A stretch of DNA of 64,000 bases from Heterocephalus glaber (GCF_000247695.1 NW_004624801.1:4520833-4584832), one strand, 5' to 3'. Numbered from the stretch's first letter, positions 10,601 through 22,814 are shown. The notes: a model not told the origin generated them from the letters alone. A program made the numbers and translations.

Positions 10601-12135
10601 CAAACTTCAGTTTGTGACTTTTAGCACCACACCTGAGTCCTTTTTAAACCTTTATTTTGCTTTATCTTCTCCTCCAAATCCCATCCTGTCCCTTCCTTCT
10701 TTAGAAACATCCACTCTGGAATATTTATTTTACATATATTTCGAATTCATCACAATTTCATTTAGCTGCCCTTTCAACTGAACCCCAAAGTTCACAGATC
10801 CTCCCAGGAAGCCAAAGGTCATTCCTCTAATTGATATGGAATTTTCCAGCATTTCCATATCTTGTGTCTCCTCAGTCCTGTCCCTAGTTACCCTCGTCTC
10901 TGACCAGTGGCCATCTCGGACCCATCTGGAGTGATCCTCAGACTCTCAACACGAGCACCCCGGGGAATTTCCCCAGGAGAAGCCTCAGCCCATCACAGAA
11001 GAAAGAGGAGTTGAGTGTTTTGCATAGGTTATAGTGCATGGTAGGGTTACAGTTCAAATGCTGGCCCCCCAGATTCCAGAGCCCACATTCATCTCCCCAC
11101 CCAGAGGCAACTGGGCCACAAGGCTGGAGATGGATGAACAAGTTTATTTTAAGAACTAAGAAAGAATCCAGGAACGTAAACATTATTCACTGCAAACATA
11201 GACTACTAAAAAAAGACTTATAAAATCATGTCCATTTTAAGATGCCTCTGGGAATGTATGTGGTATAAAAGCAGATACAAAATTCTATCCAAAAGAGAAA
11301 AAAATAGTTGTGAGTAACAGTGTGTTAGTGTCTCTCCAGAAGATGACATAGTGAACAATGAAAAACAAAGCAGGCTGCCTGTGCTTGCCACAGGAAGCCT
11401 TTGACAGAGCACATTCTGCCAACTTACTCTGTTTTTATCAGAATGAGCATTTGGCCTCACTGAACAGAACTTTCCACCTGTACATTCATTTTCTGAAATT
11501 GAGATTCTATGATACAAATTGGTTTCTCTTTCATCACGGCCATTTTCCTTAGATCAGCTGATTTCTTAGTACCCTTCCACCTCCAAGATTCCAAGAAAAT
11601 GATCCCCAAATACCCTCATCTTTTGAATTGATAGTTGGTTTTGCAAGTAGAAGCAGAAGCAGGAATTGATAAATAGGGGAAATTTCTCTTGTCTGGCTTC
11701 TACCGAAAACAGACTAAATTAGGAGGTTGATAAAACGCATCCTGTTGTGTCTGGCAGGGCAGAATGTGGCAAGTAAATGTTGATTGATGGTTGTGTCTCA
11801 TGAGGCTGAAAGAATCTGGCATCTCTGGATGTAAGAAGGGAAAATGAAAGCAGGCAAGTTCATAAGCAAAAATGCCCTAGAAACCATCTGTTCAGCCCAG
11901 TCAAGAACCGGGCAGATGGTGGATGCTTGAGACATACTAAGACTCCTCATGTTGCCTGTGCCTCTGTCTATTCAAACATCATTAATCCAGAGAATTAAGC
12001 ATAGCTCTGAGTGCTCTGAACAAGCAAAGAGGATGCTGCCTGGGGTATGTATTGCTGCCAAGAAGGTAACAATTTAGTGGGAAAGGTAGGAAATGCGGAC
12101 AAGAGGCCTCCTTGTAGGCCAGCTCCCTACTTATG
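10601..12135. other. intergenic, nothing recognised
   Basis: Neither strand shows a recognisable exon, repeat core or RNA gene. Frames at 10938-11552 overlap each other and lack domain features. Confidence 0.45.
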
Positions 12136-12216
12136 GCGGTAGGAGAATCACGGAGCTCTACTACGCCTGGGAGGTGAGAGTGTTCAGGAGCATTCTGTTA
12201 CAGAGGTAGAAGAATC

Positions 12217-12663
12217 ATGAGGCTTTACTACAGCATGGACCTCAGAATGGTAAGAGACCTCACTGTAGGTGTTACTTCTTATTCTTACCGAGAATCATCA
12301 CACAAGATTTTCATGTTGTACAGCAATCTGTTTCCTTTTGTAAATGTGACAATGAACTTGAGCAGCAAAGGTGTTGCAGTGTATGGTATAATTGTGACTA
12401 TCTCTTTCCTTCTACCCCATGTCCAATTTGAGCGATGGAGAGACAGATTCAGAAGGGAAATAAAGTATCTTGACCAGGAAGTTAGAAGCAAAGTGAAACT
12501 GGAATTCTGGCCTCTGGGCCCCAAGTCCAGAGTGAAATACTGGGTGTGCTCACTAGGGCAGATGCCTCCCAGAGCCTTCCTGGCCTATTTCAAACCCAAG
12601 TGCTCCTCTCCACTATCTTTTGTGGGTCATACTCATGACCACCTGGATTGGTCACTAGAATAA
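12217..12663 (+). other. unrecognised open frame, 148 codons
   Basis: The longest plus-strand frame here outside low-complexity DNA. It encodes a hydrophobic stretch (GIIVTISFLLP) flanked by charged residues, and I recognise no family. A purine-rich segment just upstream (12136-12180) is repeated in diverged form at 12204-12252, overlapping the putative start. A frame of this length is expected by chance in 64 kb. The solo LTR begins 250 bases to the right, so it may derive from an unrecognised element. No splice or promoter evidence supports coding. Confidence 0.15.
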
Positions 12664-12910
12664 AATCCCAAAGCAAGGTCCAGAAGGGCTTCCATAAATG
12701 AGCATGGGAGCCTGGGTCTCCCACAGCTTCCTTAGCTTCTAAAGCTTCACTGCAGACTCCACTACACCGGACGTCACTAGCTGTTTGCCATGAGCACTCC
12801 GCCTATGAGGTCTCGCTGTCGGCCCATGCCTTCCTGCCCTGGGTTCACGGCGGGCTCCAGCTTCCAGGAAGCTAATTCTGTCAAGTGCAAGTTCAGGCTG
12901 TAAATTCCAC

Positions 12911-13430
12911 TGTAAGACTGAGGGCCTTACCAAACGCTCCAAGGAGCTGACTGCAGCGAAGAACACCCGGGAAGGAACACACCGGACAAGTTGGAAAATA
13001 AAACAGACCTTTATTAGTCTGGCCAGACGGCACTCCCAAAGCAAAATAGCTTAGAGAGGCAACTGGCTCAGAGTCTGAGGCTGTTCTTACAGGGGGTTGA
13101 GGGGGAAGTTAACATATAGAATTGAAGAAAAGGGACAAAGGTTAGTGGTTGACTGTCATGTATTGATGGTCAGCAGACATTTGCAGCTTGTTCTATAGAT
13201 TGTGGTGTCCGGAACATTAGTTCCAGGCAAACAAGGAGTTGAGTAGTTTACTTTGGGACTTTAGGTCTGTTACAGATTTTATCTAGTGTCCCAAAACTAA
13301 CAAGCATCTTTATCCATTGACTCACATTTAATCACAATGGGGCTGGAGAAAAGGAACAAAGGTTATGCAGTCCCACACCACTGGCTTCTGAGAAGTTTCC
13401 TATAAATCATACATTTTTTTAAACTTCACA
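12911..13430 (-). mobile_element. solo LTR of an endogenous retrovirus
   Basis: On the minus strand the element runs TGTGAAG...CTTACA, about 520 bases. Its internal order fits an LTR: a TATA-like TCTATATGTTA, then about 30 bases later the start of a segment (CAGACTCTGAG...) containing AATAAA in GACTAATAAAGGTCTG, then GT-rich U5. The R segment is shared with the retrocopy at 41879-41972. No primer-binding site or internal viral genes follow, so it is called a solo LTR. Exact target duplications were not established, and the family is not named. Confidence 0.65.
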
Positions 13431-13439
13431 CTTCCAGTG

Positions 13440-13620
13440 TTTTACAATGTGGGTAGTGCATTAATATATTATTAAACCATCTAGTTAGGACTATGTTGGC
13501 CAATCAGCTAGATTTTGTTTTTCCTGCAGTATAGATGAAGAAACTGAGACTTGGGGCTTATTCCAGTGAGCGTCGGAATCAGACACAAAGCCAAACCTAG
13601 TTGAAGCCTGTTTCCTGAGA
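13440..13620 (+). mobile_element. MIR SINE remnant
   Basis: 'tatagatgaagaaactgaga' followed by a short trailing section is the MIR core motif. It directly abuts the solo LTR. Confidence 0.6.
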
Positions 13621-13924
13621 ATCTGGCCTGATCAGGACTGTTTTGGTTGTCATCAACCTACCTACACCACATTTAGCAAAAGGGAACTTACATGAGAAGA
13701 ATACTAGTAAAGCATGAGGCATCTCTGGAGATAAGAATGAGAAGAATTCAGCAAAGACAATCCACGGTAAAAGGAAGGATATTGCCCAAGTCTTGGGGAC
13801 AATGGGAACCAGGCAACCAAACAGCCCCGCAGTCCTCTTTTCCTTATCCTCTGTGGGCTCTATTCCATCTCCCTAGAGACAGCTTCCTCCAAGAGGAGAA
13901 AAATATAACCACTAACACTCCCGT

Positions 13925-14312
13925 CTTAGTTACTTTTCTCATTGTTGAGACAAAATGCCTGACCCGCAAAGGGAAAAAGTTTATTTAGCTCACATTTTGT
14001 AGAGGTTTCAGTCCGTAATTGGCTGGCCCCAAGGCAGGGTGGAGTGGCAGACAGGACTTGCAAAGAAGAAAGAGTTCATGGAAGCCAGAAAGGAGCAAAA
14101 GCAACAAGGGAGCTGAACAGCGTCTTTCTGCCCCTTTCATCTTATCCAGACTTCTTAGGTCGGGTAGCACTCACATCCTTAATCCTAGTGCCCTTGAGCC
14201 TAGCGCTGCCTGATGAAATCAATCACACACTCTAGATTCGGCCACCTCTGAAAAAGCCCCACCTACAACTGCATGAGGTTTTGTGGGGACATCTAGACAC
14301 AAGCCATAACAT
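13925..14312. mobile_element. LTR-like interspersed repeat
   Basis: Starts 'ttagttacttttctcattgt', 'gagacaaaatgcctgac', 'gtttatttagctcacat', and ends 'agacacaagccataaca'. The same family layout is seen at 51040-51495 and, reversed, at 57125-57462. I recognise it as a common mammalian/rodent repeat but cannot name the family with certainty. Confidence 0.6.
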
Positions 14313-16415
14313 CCCCCAAGTTTTCTATCTAAGGATTGCTGTCCTTGAGAAAGCCTACCCTTCCTGAGTTTCATTTCAAAGAAAAAAGGAAATCCTGGGA
14401 AGGACTAAGGTCAGCCTGACTTTGGCCAGGACCATGCAAGATGGGGCACGTCCTCTCCAGTATAAATAATCAGGAGCTTGAGGGATATCTGACACTAAGA
14501 GTAATAGCTGATAATAAGTCGGGGATTAAAATCATGAAAGTGGCTGAATCACCCCGTAAGCACCTAGAAAGAAAAGACAGAATCCTGGAGGAAAAGAAGA
14601 CAGGAATAGAAGTGAAAAGAAGACAAGGAACTCAGAAGGAAAGAGGAAATGTCTGAAAGGACAGGTGGGAACCAAGGCAGCACTAGCCATGGGAGCTGGC
14701 CAAAGTAGGGCTTGAGGGAGGAAGGAGCAATGAGGCTTTATGAGATATGCAGATCTGGCCACATGGGAGTCGCTGGTGATCTATCCACACCACGTTCCAG
14801 TGGAGAGGTAGGGGTGGGAGCCAGTGGAAGATGAGGAAATACAGCCATAGGAGGTGAGAAAGTGTTGGGGGATAAAGTGAGAGGGAGACAGTCCCCTCCA
14901 CCTTAACCATGTGAGTTTATGTGTCAGACACCCTTTCACGCTCAACTCTTTTCCCATTATCCAATCAAATATCACATCAAGGGCTCATGCTATATGATAT
15001 AAGAAACTGTTTCTGATAATAATAGCTGATACTTATTGTCATAAATCACAAACTCAAGTTGACACTCATACTCTTTCTTTCTACGACCTCCCCATTGACC
15101 ACCAAAGTGGAGGAAATATGTAGGTATAAATTATCCAGAGGAAGATCATGGAGTCACATAGGGTAGCTCTTCTCAGACTTAGGAACTTCCTCAAAGAAAA
15201 ATTATCTGTTCCTGTCTACCAAACACCTACCTCCCTTCCACCAAAACCCTCTCTAGGCTCTCTGAAGGAAATAATGCCCTATGTGAACTATGTTTTCAGG
15301 CACAACCATTAGTTTTGAATCAAACAACAATTCCAGGCAACCACAATGAGCAGTCTGCTGCTCTCTGGCCCCACCCTTGGAGTCTGGATCTCCCTTTTCT
15401 GTGCCTCACACTGCAGGAAAACTGCAGGGTGATGATGAGGTCACAAAATGACTGGGTGTGTAAGAGACATAGATGGTGATAGACTTTGGGGGACTATTCC
15501 AGGCTGGCTTTATTTAGCGTGTCCCACACCCATTAATTACCTGGCAGACCATGGTGCCACAGCTGCTAAGACAGCACAATAGGGCCAGGACACCTGACAT
15601 GTAGCCTCAGGGAAATGGGAAATACATGGGGCCAAAGTCCCATCCTCAGAGCTTGTCTTAAAAATAGGTTCTCCTTGATTTAGCCACATCCACCGCCTGG
15701 TGACCTCACTTTAAATACGGCTGGGAGGTGTCTGTGTTGCTGACACTCACCTGACTATCACAAGTCCCTGTCCTTTGTCACCTTCTTCCTGTTAGAAGTC
15801 ATATTTTTTCCCTACTTGAACCTGATTTCTAGAGCAGGTGGATGAAATAAGACCTTCCATCTGTTCCCACCTCTAAAATGTTAGGTGTGAAGAAATATTC
15901 TTTCTAAATTAAAAACTTTCCACTTTGAATAATTAACTTCAAGGATACTCTTTATTTCTTTTTCCCTCCCTCTCTTCTTTTCTTTTTATTCCTCTCCACC
16001 CAACCCCATCCCCACTCTCTCCTCTTTCTGTGCTACCTAGCTCTCTTCCTCAGTTCCTGTGCCTCTATGACCCAGCCCTTCCCACAGTCAAGAACATAGG
16101 GAAGCAAGAGAGGTGCTGGGGGCCCAAAATATAAGGAGGCCTCCAGAGCCTTAAGAGGGATTAACTATCTCTGGATATCTTTCTTGCTTCACCCTAGACC
16201 TGGCCCTATTCTTTCCTTCCCTGTGATTTTATCTTTATACAACTCATACAAGGGTTTTTCTCCCATCCTTCCCTATTTCTTTGCTCTTAGAACCACCTGG
16301 TGCAGTGTTTATTCTTTATACCTATAACAACTATATTGTTTAGAATATCCATTCAGCTACTCTATTAAAAGACAATTTTAACTACAGCATACACAAGATA
16401 AAAATTTATTGACCA
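14313..16415. other. intergenic, nothing recognised
   Basis: No gene, RNA or repeat core was recognised. A CT-rich stretch lies at about 15955-16030. Small frames at 14441-14975 lie on both strands and have no domain signature. Confidence 0.45.
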
Positions 16416-16417
16416 GC

Positions 16418-16500
16418 AAGACCAGAAATGCAGCTCAGTGCTATAGTGCTTGCCTGGTATGCACAAAGTTCTGGGTTTGATCCTCAACATTGCAAAAAGG
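16418..16500 (+). mobile_element. ID SINE
   Basis: 'atgcagctcagtgctatagt', 'gcttgcctggtatgcacaaa', 'gggtttgatcctcaacattg' then an A-rich end. Confidence 0.75.
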
Positions 16501-17079
16501 AGAGAAAAGAAAATTTCATTCATCTTCCCTCCAACATCCATAGGTCAGCAGTCCAAGGCCAATATGGCAGCTCCACAGGCCTCAGAGTTATTTTAGCCAT
16601 GGCTCTAATATCCAGTACATGGCATCCATCTTAAGCCAAAGATGGCTGTCCTGGCTTCCACTGCCACCTCCACATTCCAGCCAGAAGAAGTGGGGAGGCA
16701 GAGGGACGACTTACTCCTTTCTTTTTAAATTCTTTCTCTGCTCACACATTCAACTGGCCAGAACTTAGTTTTTGTCATCATACCTAGCTGCAAGGGAAGC
16801 TGGGCAATGCATTTTTTTTTTTTTGACTTCCCAACCAAGTGCCCAGCTAACTTCTAATGACTACAACAAGAAGGGATAACTAGCAGTATTTTCCACATTC
16901 TTATTCTACTGAAAAGTAGTACCTCTTTTTCCTCAAAATAGTAGGGAAAGAGAAACAGCTATTCTTCTCCTATACAATTTAGATGATAGTTTATGAGTAG
17001 TAGAATTTATGCCAGAAAATCAATGAACATGATAATGGTTAAAATAAGATGATTGACACCTACATATCACTCTCTAAGT
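16501..17079. other. intergenic, nothing recognised
   Basis: A T-run at about 16810-16824; otherwise no feature was recognised. Confidence 0.4.
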
Positions 17080-17215
17080 GCAAAGCATAACTCCATATAA
17101 ACTGTATATAAATACCATGTATAATTAAACCACATATAAATTAAATCATAATTAATTAATTAAATGACATACAAATAAACCATATATAAATTAATTTTAA
17201 TTAAACCATATATAA
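17080..17215. repeat. AT-rich low-complexity tract
   Basis: Repeated ACCATATATAAATTAA-type units and TAATTAATTAAT. Confidence 0.7.
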
Positions 17216-17219
17216 ATAC

Positions 17220-18110
17220 TTCATTCTTGTAACAATCTCACGAGACATACATTATTATTTTCCCTATTTTATAGATGAGGTAACAGACACAAAGAGGTGG
17301 TAGTGACATGATCAAAGTCACACAGCTGAAAGAAGGAACACTTCTCCCCTCATTTTAGGAAATCAACATTGTGCTAATACTAAAACTAGATAAAGATAAT
17401 AGAAGAAAAAAGTATGAACATAAATAAAAATTTGTTTAACAAAACAAACTATTAGAAGTCAGATCTGGCAGAATGTAGAAAATGGTTTTATTATAGGGAT
17501 GGCAGTGTTGGTTCAGCATTGGAAGATGCACCCCCAAAAGTCATCATTTTAACAGAGGAAAGGAAAAAGCCATGTGATCCTGTCAGTAGTTGCAGAAAAA
17601 GTACTGGACTAAATTCTACAGCTGTTCATGGTAAAAGCTATCAGGAGACTAGAAGCAGAACAGAACCTTCTCAACAGATAAGCCATGGACTCCATACTTC
17701 CAGCAAAAAAGCCTTATATGAATGGATGCAGCATATTTTCTCATAAGACCATTTTAGGTTGTTCATAGGCTGTGATGCCACAAATTAGACTGAAGAAAGA
17801 GAAGCTTATTAACATGTACGTCATGCATACACATGGGAAGTCTCATCCATGAACTCAGAGGTGGTGAGACTTGGATCTACGCAGTCTCCTAACAAAAGGA
17901 AAAGTGTGTAGAGAAGTGAAAAGGTAAAGAAGAGGACTCAGAGCTTCTAGGATTGGCAAATTGTGTGAAGGCAAATATATTGGGGAAACATGGAAAATAA
18001 AGGTTATTTTAGCAAAAGAAACAAAAAACAAAAAAAAGTCACACAGCTAGTAAAAGGATGGACCCAGATCCAAAGCTAGGTAGCCAGATCCAAATCTTGC
18101 TCTCTAGAAA
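17220..18110 (+). mobile_element. MIR SINE split by an L1-containing insertion
   Basis: The MIR core 'ttttatagatgaggtaacag' and 'atcaaagtcacacagctg' ends at about 17327. The MIR's continuation 'cacagctagtaaaaggatgg' reappears at 18041. The shared AAAGTCACACAGCT (17314-17327 and 18035-18048) is the target duplication of the intervening insertion. Confidence 0.8.
17328..18034 (+). mobile_element. L1 ORF2 fragment with polyadenylated non-L1-looking tail
   Basis: From the base after the target duplication to about 17740 the sequence follows L1 ORF2 ('aaatcaacattgtgctaata', 'gtgttggttcagcattggaa'). From about 17745 to 18015 it is not recognisable as the adjoining L1 sequence. It ends with GGAAAATAAAGG and an A-rich run (CAAAAAACAAAAAAA) before the second target duplication. 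Confidence 0.7.
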
Positions 18111-18164
18111 GAAACAATGTAAATAAATGTTATGGTGGAAAATCTAAAAGTGTAAATAAGGTTC

Positions 18165-18460
18165 AAATGGTATAATTGATAATGTTAAATAGGAAGAAAA
18201 GGTCTAAAAGAATTGGGGAAGTGGGAGGGGTAGGGGAAAGGAAAGAAGGGAAAAGAAAAAATATGAGAAAAGGAAAAAATGGAAACAAAGTCTCTGTAAA
18301 TAGGGAGGAATGGAGGGGGTGAAGGGAGGGCAGGGGAATGGGGAAAAAATAAGAACCAAGAGAGATTATGTAAAGATACAAGATCCCAACGATGAATGTA
18401 ACTGTATTGTATGCCTAAAATGTACCAATAAACTTAATGAAAATAAGATTAAGAAAGGAT
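18165..18460 (+). mobile_element. LINE-1 3' UTR with polypurine tract
   Basis: Long G/A-rich polypurine segment (GGGAGGGGTAGGGGAAAGGA) followed by 'tgtattgtatgcctaaaatg' and 'taccaataaacttaatgaaa'. It is the plus-strand counterpart of the minus-strand copy at 9182-9390. Confidence 0.75.
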
Positions 18461-18865
18461 AAGATGCAAAGAGAAAAAAATAAATAAATGTTATGTGTGA
18501 TAATTTAGAAATAAATTGCCCAATTTCAGGAAAACACATTTCCTAGACCACAACACTGTGCTCTGGGGGCGACAGTAGTGTCATTTACACTGTCTTCTAT
18601 ACGCACAGATTCTTCTGAGAAGTCCAGATTTTGTTCTGAATTCGACCCAGTTCCCTGCTCCTGCACTCATCTCTTCTGGGAAACTAAAGCCCTTTCTGAA
18701 TTGTGTCCTGGGACACGCTGGTTGGAAGGACAATAACAGACATCAGCCCACTAGCTCCTAAAGTTGTCTTCATGTCAGAGTCATCCTTGGAACTTCATGA
18801 TAAGACAAATCCCCAAGCCTCATCTAAGGAGATCCTATATCAGAAAATCTGGGGGAAATTTGTAT
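18461..18865. other. intergenic, nothing recognised
   Basis: No repeat or exon recognised. Confidence 0.4.
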
Positions 18866-18995
18866 TTTTTTTAAACAGGGTCTCACTGTGTAGTTCAAGC
18901 TGGCCTTGAAACCTTCTATGTAGTCTAGGGTGGGCAATACTCCTGCCTCAGTCTCCCAAGTGCTAGGATTATAGACATGCAGCACGACGCCTGAC
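18866..18995 (-). mobile_element. B1-like SINE
   Basis: Reverse B1: 'cagggtctcactgtgtagtt', 'tgcctcagtctcccaagtgc', 'catgcagcacgacgcctg'. Similar 'gggaaat[t/c]tgtattttt' words on both sides suggest a target duplication. Confidence 0.85.
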
Positions 18996-19199
18996 TGGGA
19001 AATCTGTATTTTTGATAAGGAAACCCACCTCCAAAGTTCTGAGGGAGTTCCATCAATCTTTAGCTCCATCTAAAGACTGCACAGAAAATAATAATAGACA
19101 TCTGCTCATACAAAACTGATATTTTAATCTCCTCTACAATGTCCCCACCCAGTGGACACTCGACCTCTATAAGGAGCTCACAGTACATCTGAGGTTTGA

Positions 19200-19380
19200 T
19201 AATAGCAGTTCAAAATGTGAGCCAAGCTCCAGGAAGGATTGGTGGATTATCTCACTTAATCCACATGAAAACCCTGAGAGTTTGGTACAATTCCTACCCT
19301 TCCCAGGGAAACAGAGACTCTGAAAGTTAAGTATTTGCCTCAGGACATGAGGTGGAAAGAGGAGGTGCTAGTGCATGTGG
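19200..19380 (+). mobile_element. MIR SINE remnant
   Basis: 'tctcacttaatccacatgaa' followed by 'agggaaacagagactctgaa' and 'ttaagtatttgcctcaggac'. Confidence 0.65.
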
Positions 19381-19639
19381 CCTTCAATGTGCTGCCTCCA
19401 AAATGGACAGGCCCTGCCATGTCCCTAGCTTGGAAGGCATCATCCCAGCTATCCCTGGATGTTTTATGATTTCTTGGGTGTCCCTATTAAGCCAAAACAA
19501 ATCACAAATTCCTATAAAATGAGAGTTGCATATTTTACATCAGTTATCAGGAGTAATAATTTAACATTGTATTATATGTTATATACATGGTACAATACAA
19601 TAATAACTGTAGATCTGGGGTTCAAAACCAATGAAGAAT

Positions 19640-19810
19640 GAAAGAATAGGCATCGAGAATGCACCTGCTACACTCTAGGCATCTCACTTCATTTAGTTCT
19701 CACAGTCCTGCGAGCCAAGTATTATTGCTCCCCAATTTTAAAATGAGAAAAGTGGTACTCAAAATTTTTAAGAAAGTGGTCCAAGTTAATCTCTTATAAG
19801 TGGCCCATGT
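19640..19810 (+). mobile_element. MIR SINE remnant
   Basis: 'cttcatttagttctcacagt', 'gcgagccaagtattattgct' and 'aattttaaaatgagaaaagt' match the MIR order. Confidence 0.65.
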
Positions 19811-19999
19811 AAACTTTAAATCACATTTGTCTAGATCAAAATCTCAAGTTCATTTCAATATGTCACACAGCGCTCCAGCAGAGAGCCCTGTACCCCCAGC
19901 ACTCAGCAATATCTGACACAGGCCATGCCATGTTCTCCACTAAGCCATGGGCGCTACCCGCAGCAGGCATTGAATAAGTGCTTCTGAGATGGAGATAGG

Positions 20000-20440
20000 A
20001 AGAGAAACTCTTGCACACAGACAACAGGAAACATGTGTGTGAAAGCTCATGGCAGTGCTGTTCTCAACAGATAAAAACCAGGCACAGGCCACATGTACTG
20101 GGAGAGAGAATGCATGAAAAAAATGTGGTGCATACACGCAACTGAACATGATCCAGCGTCAGAACAAACAGCAGCCTGCTGAACTTCTGCAGTATAATCT
20201 TAAGTCAAAAAAGACCCCTAAAATTAAAAATGCATTTTTATGATTGTAAATAGATGTAATAAGACTAAGACAGAAAATATGGAAGTGCTGAACGCAGGAA
20301 TCAGGATGATTGTTACTCCAGGAAGCAAAAGAATGGAGCAGGTGAGTTACAGTTAAATGTTACTTATTGTCAAGGTCTTTGGTTTTGCTTAAAGTTTACC
20401 AGTTCTTATCACATTGGAATAAATAAATGGGTGGGGTGGG
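20000..20440 (+). mobile_element. old LINE-1 3' remnant
   Basis: Low-identity L1 3' end features ('cacgcaactgaacatgatcc', 'tttatgattgtaaatagatg', 'gttactccaggaagcaaaag', 'taaagtttaccagttcttat'). The boundaries are approximate. Confidence 0.45.
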
Positions 20441-20947
20441 TAGGTCATGGCTGAAGGACAAATGTGTCAGAATTCAATTACTATGACCAACCCAATTCTG
20501 TGCACACTGAGTTCCAATTTAAAGCAAATAAAGTTAATAAATGACTCTTTCTTGAGAGGAGGGACTGATTTATTCTTCTCCCAGTTTTGATGCTCAGTTG
20601 TGTGCCTTAATGAAAACAATCACAAACCATAGCCTGAAGGATCCCAGAGTACTTCCTTCCTGCCTTTTTTGGAAAATACCTGAAATTGAATCCACTAATC
20701 CCTGCAAGCTGGTGGCAGGCTGTGTAGGAGAGGCTACCCGGACAGGCTCCTGACCAACTGAGGTGTGATTTCAGCAAAGAAAAGACCTCACAAATATAAT
20801 GCCTCACATGCATGTATGCACATACTTGCACTCATACACACCCACATGTTCATCTGCTGTTGACTAAGGGATAAAATATCTGTAACACAGTCAAGCTTGC
20901 AATTTAAAGAACAAATCTCTTCCTTAAAGACAATACATGCATTTGAA
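20441..20947. other. intergenic, nothing recognised
   Basis: No repeat or exon recognised; a short CA-like run occurs near 20820-20850. Confidence 0.4.
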
Positions 20948-21095
20948 AGCCGGGTGTGGTGGCAGCACACCTGTAATCCTAGCACTTGAGAGGTTGAGGC
21001 AGGTGGATGAAGCAAATTTGAGGCCAGCCTGATCTACATAGTAAGTTCAAGCCCAGCCTAAACTACATAGTGAGACTGTGCCTCAAAAAAAAAGT
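20948..21095 (+). mobile_element. B1-like SINE
   Basis: 'agccgggtgtggtggcagca', 'cctgtaatcctagcacttga' and the repeated 'taagttcaagcccagcctaa / actacatagtgagac', ending in an A run. Confidence 0.9.
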
Positions 21096-21149
21096 AGTAC
21101 ATTATATGAAATTGTAGTAAGATATAGAAGACAGACACCTCCTTAAAAA

Positions 21150-21237
21150 CCATAGTTTTTTTGTTTTGGGGGGTGTTTTGTTTTGTTTTGTTTTCTTAGT
21201 ATCAGGGATTGAACTCAGGACCTTGTGCTTGCCAGGT
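21150..21237 (-). mobile_element. 5'-truncated ID SINE
   Basis: Expanded GTTTT tail complement, then 'tatcagggattgaactcagg accttgtgcttgccagg'; the 5' third is missing. Confidence 0.8.
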
Positions 21238-21480
21238 ATTTATTTTATTTTTAATTGACAAGTAATTGTATAAGTTTATGGAGTACAATGTACATATTAT
21301 GATGCATAATATGTACATTGTAGAATGATTAAATCTGAGAGTATTTAAAATTTATTCTTTTAGAAGTGTTGAAATAGATAGTATATGATTATTAACTATA
21401 GTCACTATGATGTGCAATAGATCACCAGAACACATTGAATGCTAAAAACCTTTGCTCCCTTTTACCAACATCTTTCCCAA
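21238..21480. mobile_element. LINE-1-derived fragment
   Basis: Features 'ttatggagtacaatgtacat', 'attgtagaatgattaaatct', 'ttaactatagtcactatgat' and 'gcaatagatcaccagaacac' are diagnostic of a widespread mammalian L1 segment. Confidence 0.7.
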
Positions 21481-22259
21481 AAATGTATTTCTTGTGTGGA
21501 AAGAGTTACACTACACAAAAGAGAAGAAATACAGCAGAAAGAGGAGCTAAGAGAGGTACAAGTAAACTTTAATAACTTTTTCATTTTTTTCTGGCCCTTC
21601 CAAAGTATTGGGCAAAGGAATCCCCTTTTCCCTGGGGCTATGAGTTTAATAGTTCTCCAGTTGCAGTCACCAGGATCTGAAACTCAGCTGGGGACAAATG
21701 GCCACAAGGAGGAGCCAGTGGGTTGCAAACGTTCAGTAGAGGAGCCTCCTGGGTTTTAGGTTTCTCCCATGGGTTGCACTTCTGGGCTGGGTGGAAGGTA
21801 GGAGAGAGCTGTAGTACTGGTTAACCATTGTGAGGATCACAGGCTTATAGAGTCCTAGCACACGGGTTGTCTTAATGTTGAGATTTCCAGTCTTGTGGCT
21901 GTTTTCTGTGCCTGGCATTGGAAGACTGCTGCGTACTCTGTGACATTTCCATGCACGTTCCTGGGGTGAGGGTGTTGGGGTTGATGTAATGAATGTGTTG
22001 GAGTAGATCTGACAATGTCTTAAGCACTTCCTGTGTACATTTGGAGCAACAGATCCCCTTATTTCTTCTCCTCCTGACCCTGACTGAGCAATAAGAAAGG
22101 TCAGAACTCGAGTCCAAAAAGTCCTGTATATCAGAGAATGTTTCCTACTACAGAGCTAAAATCTCCAAGTGAATCTTTGTAGTCCCTTCTTGAATGATAA
22201 TTCTTGGGTGATGAATCCATGTGAAAAAGGTAGCTGAAGACTGATGGAAAGTATATCAA
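21481..22259. other. intergenic, nothing recognised
   Basis: Open frames at 21439-21759 (plus) and 21872-22117 (minus) have no domain signature. Confidence 0.4.
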
Positions 22260-22445
22260 GCAGGGGTTAAATCTGGGGACTGAATATGGCTCTGTCTGCC
22301 ATCTGCATGATCTTGGTGATAACTTACTGTCCCTGAATCTTATTTTATCAGCTACAAAATGGGAAGAATAGTATCCCCACCAGAGGAATATTGGATAAGT
22401 TAAATTAGATAACACACACAAAGAAACCTGGCACATCGGTGGTTG
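22260..22445 (+). mobile_element. MIR SINE remnant
   Basis: 'catgatcttggtgataactt', 'cagctacaaaatgggaagaa' and 'attagataacacacacaaag' in MIR order. Confidence 0.7.
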
Positions 22446-22814
22446 CAATACAGATTCCTTTATTCATTATTCATCCTTGTGTCTCCAAAAAGCACCCAAT
22501 AAAGGAAGGTAGGAGGAAATGTGGCAGCAGAAATCCAGTATGCTGGGAAGATGCCAAGGTAGCCTCCCAGAGACTCACTTCTTGGAGATTATTGCTCAAT
22601 TGTCAAAAATATGACCCTTTTAGGGTACCGGTTCAGGAGGCAATACCAGGTGGTGACCTTTCTCAGGAAGGAAGAGTTGGTCTTTGGTGGCCATGTCCTG
22701 GGTGAAACCCTCCCTGATTTCCACTTCCCTCCTCCCTCCAGATAGAGCAAGGAGCTCACTTCTCCTCCAGACTTCACAGCACACTTGATCCATAGCAGTC
22801 ATAACCCCAACTGC

